64,000 nucleotides of DNA, from NCBI GenBank assembly GCA_034670065.1, contig JAXMOG010000002.1, forward strand, positions 124,001 through 188,000, written 5' to 3'. The stretch's first letter is position 1. Each line of letters opens with the position of its first letter. A program made the position numbers and the translations under genes. The notes beneath the pieces are model-generated. The model saw only the letters and a program-made list of their open reading frames with translations, made no database searches and had not been told where the DNA came from. The DNA comes from Mesobacterium_A sp034670065. Its GTDB lineage: Bacteria > Pseudomonadota > Alphaproteobacteria > Rhodobacterales > Rhodobacteraceae. Below are positions 42,191 through 50,741 of this stretch, piece after piece.

Positions 42191-42757
42191 TTGCATTACA
42201 ATCCGAACATGTACCGTTCGATGCCAGTCGGAGTCGTTCTGCGCAAAGCGCCGGGCGTCACGCGCTGGGTGCCGTGGTCATGGACAGCGACGGCGATTTT
42301 GCCGGGTGCGGCAGATGCGTCTTGGCGCGAATTGCGTCGCGAGGGCGATGTGGTGGAATACCATGCTGCAACTCTTCCTTTGGAACTGCACGGCGCCGAC
42401 ACAGAAGCCTACCTGCACGGGCTGATGGCCGAAGTGCCATCGATCTATGTTGTGATGCGCCAAAACGATGCTGGCCCCATGCCCTTTGACGTTTTGCTGG
42501 TGACCGCATCCCCCTATGAGGCGCAGGACTACACCGACAGTGGCGAAGAGATCGTAGAGAAGGTGCCAATGTCGATTGGCTTGTCGGCATGGGTGCAAGA
42601 TTTTGTTGATGCCTTCCATCAGGAAGAAGTCTTCGTAAAGCGCAAGCGCGACAAGAAGCGCGTGGACCTGAAGGAAGACGGGATCGGTGATCCGCGCGTC
42701 GACAAGGCTGCCGACATTTACGCCTCTCCCTCGCTGAAGCGGAGGCGCCTGCAATGA
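42191..42757 (+). CDS. DUF3305 domain protein (fdh operon)
   Basis: A 188-residue soluble protein with the DUF3305 core MPVGVVLRKAPGVTRW near the start and LLVTASPYEAQDYTDSGEE, then VPMSIGLSAWVQDFVDAFH. It is regularly the first gene of Cys-type periplasmic formate dehydrogenase operons. I chose TTG 42191, 10 bases after AGGGAGG; ATG 42209 lacks a ribosome site but cannot be ruled out. It overlaps the DUF3306 gene by four bases. Probably an assembly factor (inferred). Confidence 0.85.
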   Translation: MHYNPNMYRSMPVGVVLRKAPGVTRWVPWSWTATAILPGAADASWRELRREGDVVEYHAATLPLELHGADTEAYLHGLMAEVPSIYVVMRQNDAGPMPFDVLLVTASPYEAQDYTDSGEEIVEKVPMSIGLSAWVQDFVDAFHQEEVFVKRKRDKKRVDLKEDGIGDPRVDKAADIYASPSLKRRRLQ

Positions 42758-43389
42758 CCCATGATTTCTGGTCTCGCCGCAAAGCAGCCGTTCAGGCCGA
42801 AAACCTGGCAGAGGTTGAAGCGCAGCAAGCCGAACTGGACGCCGCAAAACAGGCGGAACTGGAAGAGCGTTCAGACGAAGAAATTCTGCAAGAACTCGAC
42901 CTGCCTGATCCTGACACGCTGGATGATCCAGACCGAGTGAAAGAGTTTCTGGTTTCTGACGTACCGCAGCGGCTGAAGACACGCGCTTTGCGTCGGCTGT
43001 GGCGGCTGAACCCTGTCTTGGCCAATGTCGATGGTTTGGTCGACTACGGCGAGGATTTCACCGACAGCGCCATGGTCGTTGAGAATATGCAGACGGTTTA
43101 CCAAGTCGGCAAAGGCATGCTGGCTCGGTTCGAAGAAATGGTTGCAGACGTGGCGGAGGATGAGGCGGAAACCGTGGATGAGGCGGAAGACACCGCATCC
43201 GAAGACGTGGCTGCCGAAACAGCCGAACCAGAGTCCGAACTCAATCATCACTTGGACGAAAGCCCAGACGCAGCACCCGATATGGTCGCTGCGAACGCCA
43301 CCGAGATGCCCGAAGAACCGCCTCTGTCACCGATCACATCGCGCCGCATGCGCTTTCGGTTTGAGGCTACAGGACGAGGTCAAATATGA
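42754..43389 (+). CDS. DUF3306 domain protein (fdh operon)
   Basis: A 211-residue protein. The DUF3306 core is WSRRKAAVQAE... at the N-terminus and SDVPQRLKTRALRRLWRLNPVLANVDGL at about 68-95. The last ~80 residues are acidic, Ala/Glu-rich and probably disordered, ending in a basic tail RRMRFRFEATGRG. No membrane segments. Overlaps (ATGA type) with both neighbours show a single translational unit with DUF3305 and the TorD chaperone. Confidence 0.87.
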   Translation: MTHDFWSRRKAAVQAENLAEVEAQQAELDAAKQAELEERSDEEILQELDLPDPDTLDDPDRVKEFLVSDVPQRLKTRALRRLWRLNPVLANVDGLVDYGEDFTDSAMVVENMQTVYQVGKGMLARFEEMVADVAEDEAETVDEAEDTASEDVAAETAEPESELNHHLDESPDAAPDMVAANATEMPEEPPLSPITSRRMRFRFEATGRGQI

Positions 43390-43991
43390 TAGCTGAAGTC
43401 GCCCCCGTGATTGCCGAAGAGGACCGCCTGCGTGCGGATCTGTACAATTTCCTTGGGGTGATTTTTTCGCGCCCGCCGGATCAGATGTTGCTGGAGCAAA
43501 CAGCAGGTCTGTCTGGCGATGACACCGAGATCGGTCAGGCCATCACGACCCTGGCCAAGATGGCGCGCCTTTCCAAGCCCAAGGCGCTGGAAAGCGAATT
43601 CAACCGTTTGTTTATCGGTTTGGGCCGCGGAGAGTTGCTGCCGTATGCGTCGTATTACCTAACAGGGTTTTTGAACGAAAAACCCTTGGCCCTGCTGCGT
43701 CAGGACATGACATCCCAAGGTCTGGCGCGCGCCGAAACGGTGTTTGAGCCAGAAGACAATATCGCCAGCCTGATGGAAATGATGGGCGCGATGATTGTCG
43801 GGCGGTTTGGCCCACCTGCGGAACTGTCTGCGCAAAGAACCTTCTTCAACAAACATATCGGCCCTTGGGCCGCGCATTTTTTTGCAGATTTGGAAGCTGC
43901 CAAAAACTCTGTCTTCTACACCCCCGTCGGAACCGTCGGGCGGTTGTTCATGGAGATCGAGGCAGAGGCGTTCCGAATGAGTGCGGCATAA
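43386..43991 (+). CDS. TorD/DmsD-family chaperone for formate dehydrogenase
   Basis: A 201-residue all-helical protein of the TorD family: RADLYNFLGVIFSRPPDQMLL at the start, then the conserved EFNRLFIGLGRGELLPYASYYLTG. Such chaperones bind the Tat signal of molybdo/tungsto-enzymes and hold them until the cofactor is in place. Position just before the Tat-bearing FdhA and the small Tat protein supports that role. The ATG overlaps the DUF3306 stop. Confidence 0.92.
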   Translation: MIAEVAPVIAEEDRLRADLYNFLGVIFSRPPDQMLLEQTAGLSGDDTEIGQAITTLAKMARLSKPKALESEFNRLFIGLGRGELLPYASYYLTGFLNEKPLALLRQDMTSQGLARAETVFEPEDNIASLMEMMGAMIVGRFGPPAELSAQRTFFNKHIGPWAAHFFADLEAAKNSVFYTPVGTVGRLFMEIEAEAFRMSAA

Positions 43992-44040
43992 GCCGCAATA
44001 ACCGGCGGGCAACCGCCATCAACCAGAGGGGAGAACTCTC

Positions 44041-44232
44041 ATGACCAAGAAAACCGAGGAGGCAACAAGCCGCCGCGATTTTCTGAAACTGGCCGGAACA
44101 GCGGCGCCGATTGCGGCGGTGGCGGTTGCGACCAGCGGGACACAGGCCGAAGCAGCCGAACCCGATCTGTCACTGAATACCATTCAGGACACAGCGCATA
44201 CCCGCGCCTACTACGGCAGCGCCCGTTTTTAA
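44041..44232 (+). CDS. Small Tat-signal protein of the fdh operon
   Basis: A 63-residue protein made mostly of a twin-arginine signal (SRRDFLKLAGTAAPIAAVAV, residues 11-30) followed by a short mature tail ending TRAYYGSARF. GGGGAG precedes the ATG. Similar small 'formate dehydrogenase region' Tat proteins occur in many proteobacterial fdh operons; they may be carrier subunits or decoys for the TorD chaperone. Function is not established. Confidence 0.88.
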   Translation: MTKKTEEATSRRDFLKLAGTAAPIAAVAVATSGTQAEAAEPDLSLNTIQDTAHTRAYYGSARF

Positions 44233-44347
44233 CGGACGCCGCATCGATGGCCCTTGGCAACTGGTTGCGTGACGCCCGACCGCCAAAGGCTCAAATTCAG
44301 GCCAAGCGCGCGATGCCTTTGGGCACCGCAAGCAAGGGAGAGAAGCG

Positions 44348-47245
44348 ATGTTGAGGAAAAAGACCAACGGGGTTGCGCGACGCCCCCAGCGGACAAGTAT
44401 CCTTTCCGAAGTGTCTAACACTTCGGTAGACCGCCGCGCATTTTTGCGTGGATCAGGTCTGGCTATTGGGGGCATGGCGGCAATTGCCGCAACGGGAGGA
44501 ACCGTTACCCAAGCCACAGCCGCGACTGCGGCTAAAGGAACTGTCGAATTAAAGAAATCCATCTGCACCCACTGTTCGGTCGGTTGTACCGTCGTGGCAG
44601 AAGTGCAGGACGGAGTCTGGACCGGGCAAGAACCCGGATGGGACAGCCCGTTCAACCTGGGCGCCCATTGCGCCAAGGGGGCCTCGGTGCGCGAACATGC
44701 GCATGGCGAGCGCCGGCTTAAGTACCCGATGAAGAAAGAGGGCGGTGAGTGGAAGCGCATCAGCTGGGAACAGGCGATCAACGAGATCGGCGACCAGATG
44801 ATGACCATCCGCGAAGAAAGCGGCCCCGACAGCGTGTACTGGTTGGGTTCAGCCAAACACAGCAACGAACAGGCCTATCTGTTCCGCAAGTTTGCCGCCT
44901 ATTGGGGCACAAACAACGTGGATCACCAGGCCCGGATTTGTCACTCAACCACAGTTGCGGGTGTTGCCAACACCTGGGGCTACGGTGCGATGACAAACTC
45001 GTACAATGATATCCACAACTCCAAGGCCATCTTCATCATTGGTGGTAACCCGGCAGAAGCACACCCTGTTTCGCTGCTGCACGTTCTGCGCGCCAAAGAG
45101 CAGAACAACGCGCCGCTGATCGTGTGTGACCCTCGCTTCACCCGGACGGCAGCCCATGCCGACGAATATGTGCGCTTCCGGCCTGGGTCGGACGTGGCTC
45201 TGGTTTGGGGCATCCTGTGGCACATCTTCGAGAACGGCTGGGAAGACAAAGAGTTCATCCGCACCCGTGTCTGGGGCATGGATCAAATCCGCGAAGAAGT
45301 GGCCAAATGGACACCAGAAGAAGTGGAACGCGTAACCGGTGCACCCGGTGAGCAACTGCGCCGTGTGGCGCGGACCATGGCCAACAACCGCCCCGGCACT
45401 GTGATCTGGTGTATGGGTGGTACGCAGCACACCAATGGCAACAACAACACCCGTGCCTATTGCATCCTTCAGCTGGCGCTGGGGAACATGGGCACATCGG
45501 GTGGCGGCACCAACATTTTCCGCGGCCACGACAATGTGCAAGGCGCAACCGACCTTGGCGTTCTGTCCCATACCTTGCCCGGTTACTACGGCCTGTCCAA
45601 AGGCGCGTGGGCTCATTGGGCGCGTGTCTGGGAAGAAGATGCTGACTGGCTGGGCGGTCAATTCGCCAAGACCACAGGCGCTGACGGCAAGGAAAAGTCG
45701 CTGCAGAACCTCACCGGTATCCCGGTGTCGCGCTGGATCGACGGTGTCTTGGAAGACCCGGACAACATGGACAACCCCGACAAGGTTCGGGCCATGGTGC
45801 TTTGGGGCCACGCGCCAAACTCTCAAACCCGTATGGTTGAGATGAAAAAGGCGATGGAACTTCTGGATACACTGGTTGTGATTGACCCGTATCCAACGGT
45901 TTCGGCCGTACTGCATGACCGGACAGATGGCGTTTACCTGCTGCCGGCCTGTACGCAGTTCGAGACTTATGGCTCTGTCACGGCCTCTAACCGGTCGTTC
46001 CAGTGGCGCGAGCAGGTGGTTGATCCGCTTTTCGAAAGCAAACCGGATCATGAAATTATCGGCCTGTTTGCACAGAAGTTCGGTTTCCATGACCGTCTGT
46101 TCCGCAACATCTCGATCGAAGAAGATGGGGTCACGCCGAACGTCGAAGACACTCTGCGCGAAATCAACCGCGGCATGTGGACAATTGGCTATACCGGCCA
46201 GTCGCCTGAGCGTCTGAAACTGCACATGGCCAATCAGCACACCTTTGACCGTACGACGCTTCAGGCGATCGGTGGTCCTGCTGATGGGGATTACTATGGT
46301 CTGCCATGGCCCACCTGGGGCACGCCAGAGATGAACCATCCGGGCACGCCGAACCTTTACGACATGTCCAAACCTGTGGCCGAAGGTGGCCTGACATTCC
46401 GCGCCCGCTTTGGTGTGGAACGTGACGGCGACAATCTGCTGGCAGAGGGTGTCTATTCGGTCGGTTCCGAGATCGAAGATGGGTATCCCGAATTCACCAT
46501 GCAGATGCTGATGGATCTGGGATGGGACGGCGATTTAACCGATGACGAGCGCGCAGCGATCGACGCGGTAGCCGGACCAAAGACCAACTGGAAAACCGAC
46601 CTTTCAGGCGGGATTCAGCGGGTTGCCATCAAGCACGGCTGTGCGCCCTTCGGCAATGCCAAGGCACGCGCTGTTGTGTGGACCTTCCCTGATCCGGTAC
46701 CACGGCACCGTGAGCCGCTGTATACCAACCGTCGGGACCTGGTGGCAGATTATCCCACCTACGAAGACCGGAAGTTCTATCGTCTGCCGACGATGTATGC
46801 CTCGATCCAGAAGCAGGATTTCAGCAAGGACTATCCGATCATCCTGACCTCTGGTCGTCTGGTCGAATATGAGGGCGGCGGGGATGAAACCCGATCCAAC
46901 CCATGGCTGGCGGAACTGCAGCAGGACATGTTCGTCGAGATCAACCCGCGCGATGCCAATAACCTTGGTGTTCGGGACGGGGCTCAGGTCTGGGTCGAAG
47001 GTCCGGAAGGCGGCAAGGTCAAAGTCATGGCGATGGTGACGCAGCGGGTGGGTGAAGGCGTGGCCTTTATGCCCTTCCACTTCGGCGGTCATTTCCAGGG
47101 TGAGGACCAGCGGTCGAAATATCCAGATGGGGCGGACCCCTATGTGCTGGGTGAATCGACCAACACGGCCCAAACCTACGGCTACGATTCCGTCACTCAG
47201 ATGCAAGAGACCAAAGCGACTCTCTGCAAAATCATGCCAGCGTAA
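44348..47245 (+). CDS. fdhA: Formate dehydrogenase catalytic subunit alpha (Cys-type, Tat-exported)
   Basis: A 965-residue molybdopterin enzyme that oxidises formate to CO2 in the periplasm. Tat motif VDRRAFLRG at residues 27-35. The N-terminal [4Fe-4S] cluster uses Cys73, Cys76, Cys80 and Cys108. The metal ligand is Cys198 in ARICHSTTVAG (TGT codon, not selenocysteine), with the adjacent active-site His. NTRAYCILQLALGN and RSNPWLAELQQDMFVEINP-like segments complete the DMSO-reductase fold. The nearby tup genes suggest tungsten as a possible metal. GGGAGAG precedes the ATG. Followed by fdhB after 11 bases. Confidence 0.95.
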   Translation: MLRKKTNGVARRPQRTSILSEVSNTSVDRRAFLRGSGLAIGGMAAIAATGGTVTQATAATAAKGTVELKKSICTHCSVGCTVVAEVQDGVWTGQEPGWDSPFNLGAHCAKGASVREHAHGERRLKYPMKKEGGEWKRISWEQAINEIGDQMMTIREESGPDSVYWLGSAKHSNEQAYLFRKFAAYWGTNNVDHQARICHSTTVAGVANTWGYGAMTNSYNDIHNSKAIFIIGGNPAEAHPVSLLHVLRAKEQNNAPLIVCDPRFTRTAAHADEYVRFRPGSDVALVWGILWHIFENGWEDKEFIRTRVWGMDQIREEVAKWTPEEVERVTGAPGEQLRRVARTMANNRPGTVIWCMGGTQHTNGNNNTRAYCILQLALGNMGTSGGGTNIFRGHDNVQGATDLGVLSHTLPGYYGLSKGAWAHWARVWEEDADWLGGQFAKTTGADGKEKSLQNLTGIPVSRWIDGVLEDPDNMDNPDKVRAMVLWGHAPNSQTRMVEMKKAMELLDTLVVIDPYPTVSAVLHDRTDGVYLLPACTQFETYGSVTASNRSFQWREQVVDPLFESKPDHEIIGLFAQKFGFHDRLFRNISIEEDGVTPNVEDTLREINRGMWTIGYTGQSPERLKLHMANQHTFDRTTLQAIGGPADGDYYGLPWPTWGTPEMNHPGTPNLYDMSKPVAEGGLTFRARFGVERDGDNLLAEGVYSVGSEIEDGYPEFTMQMLMDLGWDGDLTDDERAAIDAVAGPKTNWKTDLSGGIQRVAIKHGCAPFGNAKARAVVWTFPDPVPRHREPLYTNRRDLVADYPTYEDRKFYRLPTMYASIQKQDFSKDYPIILTSGRLVEYEGGGDETRSNPWLAELQQDMFVEINPRDANNLGVRDGAQVWVEGPEGGKVKVMAMVTQRVGEGVAFMPFHFGGHFQGEDQRSKYPDGADPYVLGESTNTAQTYGYDSVTQMQETKATLCKIMPA

Positions 47246-47256
47246 GGAGAAAGAGA

Positions 47257-47850
47257 ATGGCTAGAGCAAAATTTCTCTGCGACGCCGAGCGCTGCATTGA
47301 ATGCAATGCCTGCGTCACTGCTTGTAAGAACGAGCACGAAGTGCCTTGGGGGATCAACCGCCGTCGCGTGGTGACGATCCAGGACGGAAGTCCGGGAGAA
47401 CGTTCAATCTCGGTCGCCTGTATGCACTGTTCAGACGCGCCATGTATGGCCGTTTGTCCGGTGGATTGCTTCTACCAAAACGATGAAGGCGTGGTGCTGC
47501 ATTCCAAAGACCTGTGCATCGGCTGTGGTTACTGTTTCTACGCGTGTCCCTTTGGCGCGCCGCAGTTCCCGCAGGCTGGCAACTTTGGTTCACGCGGTAA
47601 GATGGACAAATGTACCTTCTGCGCCGGTGGCCCCGAGGAGAACAATTCCAATGCGGAATTCTCCAAGTACGGGCGCAACCGGATTGCCGAAGGCAAACTG
47701 CCCATCTGTGCCGAGATGTGTTCCACCAAGGCCCTGTTGGCGGGGGATGGTGACATCGTTTCCGCCATCTACCGTGAGCGCGTCGTTTCTCGCGGCTTTG
47801 GGTCGGGCGCCTGGGGTTGGGGCACTGCCTACGACCAGAAAGGCGGCTGA
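47257..47850 (+). CDS. fdhB: Formate dehydrogenase iron-sulfur subunit beta (FDH3-type)
   Basis: A 197-residue ferredoxin-like subunit carrying four [4Fe-4S] clusters: CIECNACVTACK, CMHCSDAPCMAVCP, CIGCGYCFYACP and CTFCAGG with CAEMC. It transfers electrons from FdhA to the membrane subunit. The single-domain, short form without a C-terminal membrane helix matches FDH3-type enzymes. AAGGAG precedes the ATG. Confidence 0.96.
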   Translation: MARAKFLCDAERCIECNACVTACKNEHEVPWGINRRRVVTIQDGSPGERSISVACMHCSDAPCMAVCPVDCFYQNDEGVVLHSKDLCIGCGYCFYACPFGAPQFPQAGNFGSRGKMDKCTFCAGGPEENNSNAEFSKYGRNRIAEGKLPICAEMCSTKALLAGDGDIVSAIYRERVVSRGFGSGAWGWGTAYDQKGG

Positions 47851-47960
47851 ACGGGCAAGGCGGGCCCGATAGGGTTTCGCCTTTTCCAACGCCACCAAAA
47901 TGCGGGGCGGTCTTTGGGCCGTCCCGCCCCTTCGCAATCCTGAATCAGTGGGAGACGACC

Positions 47961-49154
47961 ATGCTACGCCATGTGTTCGCCCTTTTGACATTCGTCCTGC
48001 TTGCTGCGCCTGTGACTGTTCCGGCGCAAGAGGTATCGACGCCCGCAATCGACCGCTCCGCAACTGGCGGTGCGCAAACGCTGGAAGATATCCTGGCCCG
48101 CCAAAGAGGTGAGACAGTCGATAGCAGCTTCCGCTCTGACAATGTGGGGGGCAATGCTGTACCTCCGCCAAACCTGGCGCCGCTTGGCACGTCTTCGGAT
48201 CCCGATCTGTGGCGCGCGCTGCGCTACAACAAGGCTGATGTCACCGTCAGCACGCCCAACAGTGTGGGCACCGTTCTGGTACAGGACGGGGGCATGCGCT
48301 GGTATCATTTCCGCCAAGGGACATTGGCCAAATATGGTGGCTGGTTGCTGCTAGGCACAATTGGCCTGCTGGTGATCTTTTTCCTGTTGCGCGGTCGCAT
48401 TCGTATTGATGGTGAAAAGACGGGGCGCACGGTTACACGTTTTCAGTTCTTTGAACGATTTTCGCACTGGCTTTTGGCCGGGTCGTTCATTCTGCTGGGC
48501 GTGACCGGTTTGTTAACCCTGTTTGGCCGCATGTTCATTGCCCCCTATCTGGGGCGCGAGGTGAACGCGACACTGCTAGAGATTTCCAAGCTGATCCATA
48601 ACAATGTGTCCTGGGCCTTTATCCTGGGCTTGGTGCTCGTGTTTGTTCTTTGGGTTTGGCACAACATCCCGAACCGCCTGGATTTGGTGTGGTTTGCGCA
48701 GGCCGGCGGCATCATCGGCAAGAAACACCCCCCCGCCAAAAAGTTTAACGCCGGACAAAAGATCATCTTCTGGTCCGTTATCCTGTTGGGCGCGTCGATT
48801 TCGATCTCTGGTGTGTCTTTGCTGTTTCCGTTCGAGCTGCCGCTGTTTGCCAAGACGTTCACCATTCTGAACGACTTCGGTATCCCCGGTTGGTTTGGCA
48901 TGGACGCGCTGCCCACCGCTTTGGCTCCGCAAGAAGAAATGCAACTGGCGCAGCTGTGGCACGCAATTGTCGCCTTTGTTTTGATGGCCATCATCATCGC
49001 ACATATCTACATCGGCTCTGTTGGTATGGAAGGGGCGTATGACGCGATGGGCAACGGCGAAGTCGACGAAGCATGGGCGCATCAGCACCATTCCATATGG
49101 CTTGACGAAGTGCGTGAGAAAAAGCCGGCTCAAACTCCTGAGCCAGCGGAATAG
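47961..49154 (+). CDS. fdhC: Formate dehydrogenase cytochrome b subunit gamma
   Basis: A 397-residue membrane subunit. Residues 1-22 are a signal peptide or first helix (APVTVPAQ-EV), then a periplasmic segment to about 135. Four to five membrane helices follow, with His ligands in FFERFSHWLLAGSF, ISKLIHNNVSW, LWHAIVAF and IIIAHIYIGSVGMEGAYDAM. It takes electrons from FdhB to the quinone pool. ATG 47961 has GGGAG upstream; the open frame begins earlier (47817) but lacks family similarity. The extended N-terminus is usual for FDH3-type gamma subunits. Confidence 0.95.
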   Translation: MLRHVFALLTFVLLAAPVTVPAQEVSTPAIDRSATGGAQTLEDILARQRGETVDSSFRSDNVGGNAVPPPNLAPLGTSSDPDLWRALRYNKADVTVSTPNSVGTVLVQDGGMRWYHFRQGTLAKYGGWLLLGTIGLLVIFFLLRGRIRIDGEKTGRTVTRFQFFERFSHWLLAGSFILLGVTGLLTLFGRMFIAPYLGREVNATLLEISKLIHNNVSWAFILGLVLVFVLWVWHNIPNRLDLVWFAQAGGIIGKKHPPAKKFNAGQKIIFWSVILLGASISISGVSLLFPFELPLFAKTFTILNDFGIPGWFGMDALPTALAPQEEMQLAQLWHAIVAFVLMAIIIAHIYIGSVGMEGAYDAMGNGEVDEAWAHQHHSIWLDEVREKKPAQTPEPAE

Positions 49155-49226
49155 ACCTTTGGGGCGTATTGCGACAAGCGGTGCGCCCTTCCACAGACAG
49201 TCGCATATCAAAGGAGCGATCTGGAT

Positions 49227-49352
49227 ATGAAAGCAATGTTCACCGGCTTTGCCGCCATGATCGTGATCAGCGTCGGTGCCTGGTACGGGCTGCACAATAT
49301 CGGGTTTTCCTCGCAAGAGGTCTACTCTGGTGAAAACGTCCGGCTGGACTGA
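49227..49352 (+). CDS. 41-residue single-helix membrane protein after fdhC
   Basis: A short gene with ATG 49227 and AAGGAG about 10 bases upstream. The product has one hydrophobic helix (MFTGFAAMIVISVGAWYGL) and a polar tail ending SGENVRLD. It lies 72 bases after fdhC and 29 before the response-regulator gene, on the same strand. A comparable small protein appears to follow FDH gamma genes in related bacteria, from memory. A role as small accessory subunit of the membrane FDH complex is inferred. Confidence 0.65.
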   Translation: MKAMFTGFAAMIVISVGAWYGLHNIGFSSQEVYSGENVRLD

Positions 49353-49381
49353 ATGGCAGCTATGCAGATACACTTCACGGG

Positions 49382-50716
49382 ATGACAATCACTGACGATT
49401 TCGGAAGCGCACTTGCAGGGGCTTCGATCCTGGTGATCGACGACGAACCCGGCATGCGCAATTTCCTGACCAAGATCCTGAAGCCGCGCGTCAAGCGCGT
49501 TGAACAGGCGTGTTCCGCCAAAGAAGCCAGCCAAAAGTTGGATGAGGCACATTTTGATCTCGTTATTCTCGACAATATCATGCCCGGATGCACCGGGTTG
49601 GATTGGGTCGGAGAGCAACGCCGCAAAGGCTTCTTTGCCGATGCCATTCTGATTACGGCCTACGCCGATCTGGAAACAGCGATTGCCGCGCTGCGCGTTG
49701 GTGTCAGTGATTTTGTGTTGAAGCCGTTTCGGGCCAATCAGATTTTGGGCGCAGTGGTGCGCACGTTGGATCGAAAATATCTGCGTCGGGATAATACGCT
49801 GTTGCGGCGTGAACTCTACGCAGATACTGGGCGCGGCCAGCTGCTGGGCAAGTCAGAGGCACTTTCCTCTGTACGGGCCATGCTGTCAAAACTGGCGCCG
49901 CTTCAAACCCCTGTCCTGTTCACAGGGGCCAGCGGCACTGGCAAAGAGCTGGCCGCGCGCCACCTTCACGGTCTGTCCGACCGGCGTGACAACCCGTTTG
50001 TTGCCGTGAACTGTGCGGCCATCGCGCCTGATCGGATCGCGACGGAACTTTTTGGGATTGTCGAACAGAATGACCGGCTGAAACCGGGTCTGTTACTGTT
50101 GGCAGATGGCGGCACGTTGTTTCTGGATGAAGTGGCGCAAATGCCCGGTCAGCTTCAGGCCGCATTGCTGCGTGTGCTGGAAGATCGCAAAGTGCGCCCG
50201 GTTGGGGCCGAGCGGGAAATTCCGCTGAACTTGCGTTTCCTGTTTGCCACCAACGCTGATCTGGAAACAGCTGTGTCCGAAGGGCGGTTCCGTGCGGACT
50301 TGTATCACCGTTTGAACGTGATGCAGATCCGTATGCCGGCACTGAAGGACAGATCGGAAGACATTGTTGAACTGGCAGCGATGTTCATGACTCATTTCTC
50401 TGCAACCATGGGCATGCCGTCGCTGACACTGGACGAAGGCACTTTGCTGAAGCTGCGTCGCTACGATTGGCCCGGCAATGTGCGAGAACTGAAAAATCTG
50501 ATCGAACGCTCCATGATCTTGGGCGCTTTGCCGGAAGAGTTTTCCGGCAGCGGTCGGTTTTCCGGGGCGCAGGCGATAGAAAACCTGGATCTGGTTGTCC
50601 AAAGGCACATCATGCACATGTTGGATATTTGTGACGGCAACCGCGCCGAAGCGGCCCGTCGTCTTGGCGTGTCACGCAAAACGATTGATCGCAAACTGGC
50701 CGTTTGGGAAGTTTAA
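49382..50716 (+). CDS. NtrC-family response regulator lacking GAFTGA
   Basis: A 444-residue regulator: receiver domain (about 12-130; phosphorylatable Asp64 in LVILDNIMPG), AAA+ domain (Walker A GASGTGKE, Walker B GGTLFLDEV) and a Fis-type helix-turn-helix (NRAEAARRLGVSRKTIDRKL). The L1 loop that contacts sigma-54 should carry GAFTGA after ELFG; here ELFG is followed by IVEQNDRLKPGLLLLADGG, about seven residues shorter and without the motif. It probably acts with a sigma-70-type RNA polymerase, as reported for Rhodobacter NtrC. Its place after fdh genes suggests formate or metal control. Confidence 0.88.
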   Translation: MTITDDFGSALAGASILVIDDEPGMRNFLTKILKPRVKRVEQACSAKEASQKLDEAHFDLVILDNIMPGCTGLDWVGEQRRKGFFADAILITAYADLETAIAALRVGVSDFVLKPFRANQILGAVVRTLDRKYLRRDNTLLRRELYADTGRGQLLGKSEALSSVRAMLSKLAPLQTPVLFTGASGTGKELAARHLHGLSDRRDNPFVAVNCAAIAPDRIATELFGIVEQNDRLKPGLLLLADGGTLFLDEVAQMPGQLQAALLRVLEDRKVRPVGAEREIPLNLRFLFATNADLETAVSEGRFRADLYHRLNVMQIRMPALKDRSEDIVELAAMFMTHFSATMGMPSLTLDEGTLLKLRRYDWPGNVRELKNLIERSMILGALPEEFSGSGRFSGAQAIENLDLVVQRHIMHMLDICDGNRAEAARRLGVSRKTIDRKLAVWEV

Positions 50717-50741
50717 CAAACCGCATCCCCGAAGGGCGATC

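Noticed and set aside
44936..44945. Possible selenocysteine at the FdhA metal ligand
   Set aside because: The codon is TGT (Cys198), and no in-frame TGA is present in fdhA.
44945..46339. A 464-codon open frame on the minus strand inside fdhA
   Set aside because: It lies entirely opposite the well-supported fdhA, has no recognisable motif and low-complexity His/Gln/Arg-rich composition typical of antisense frames in GC-rich genes.
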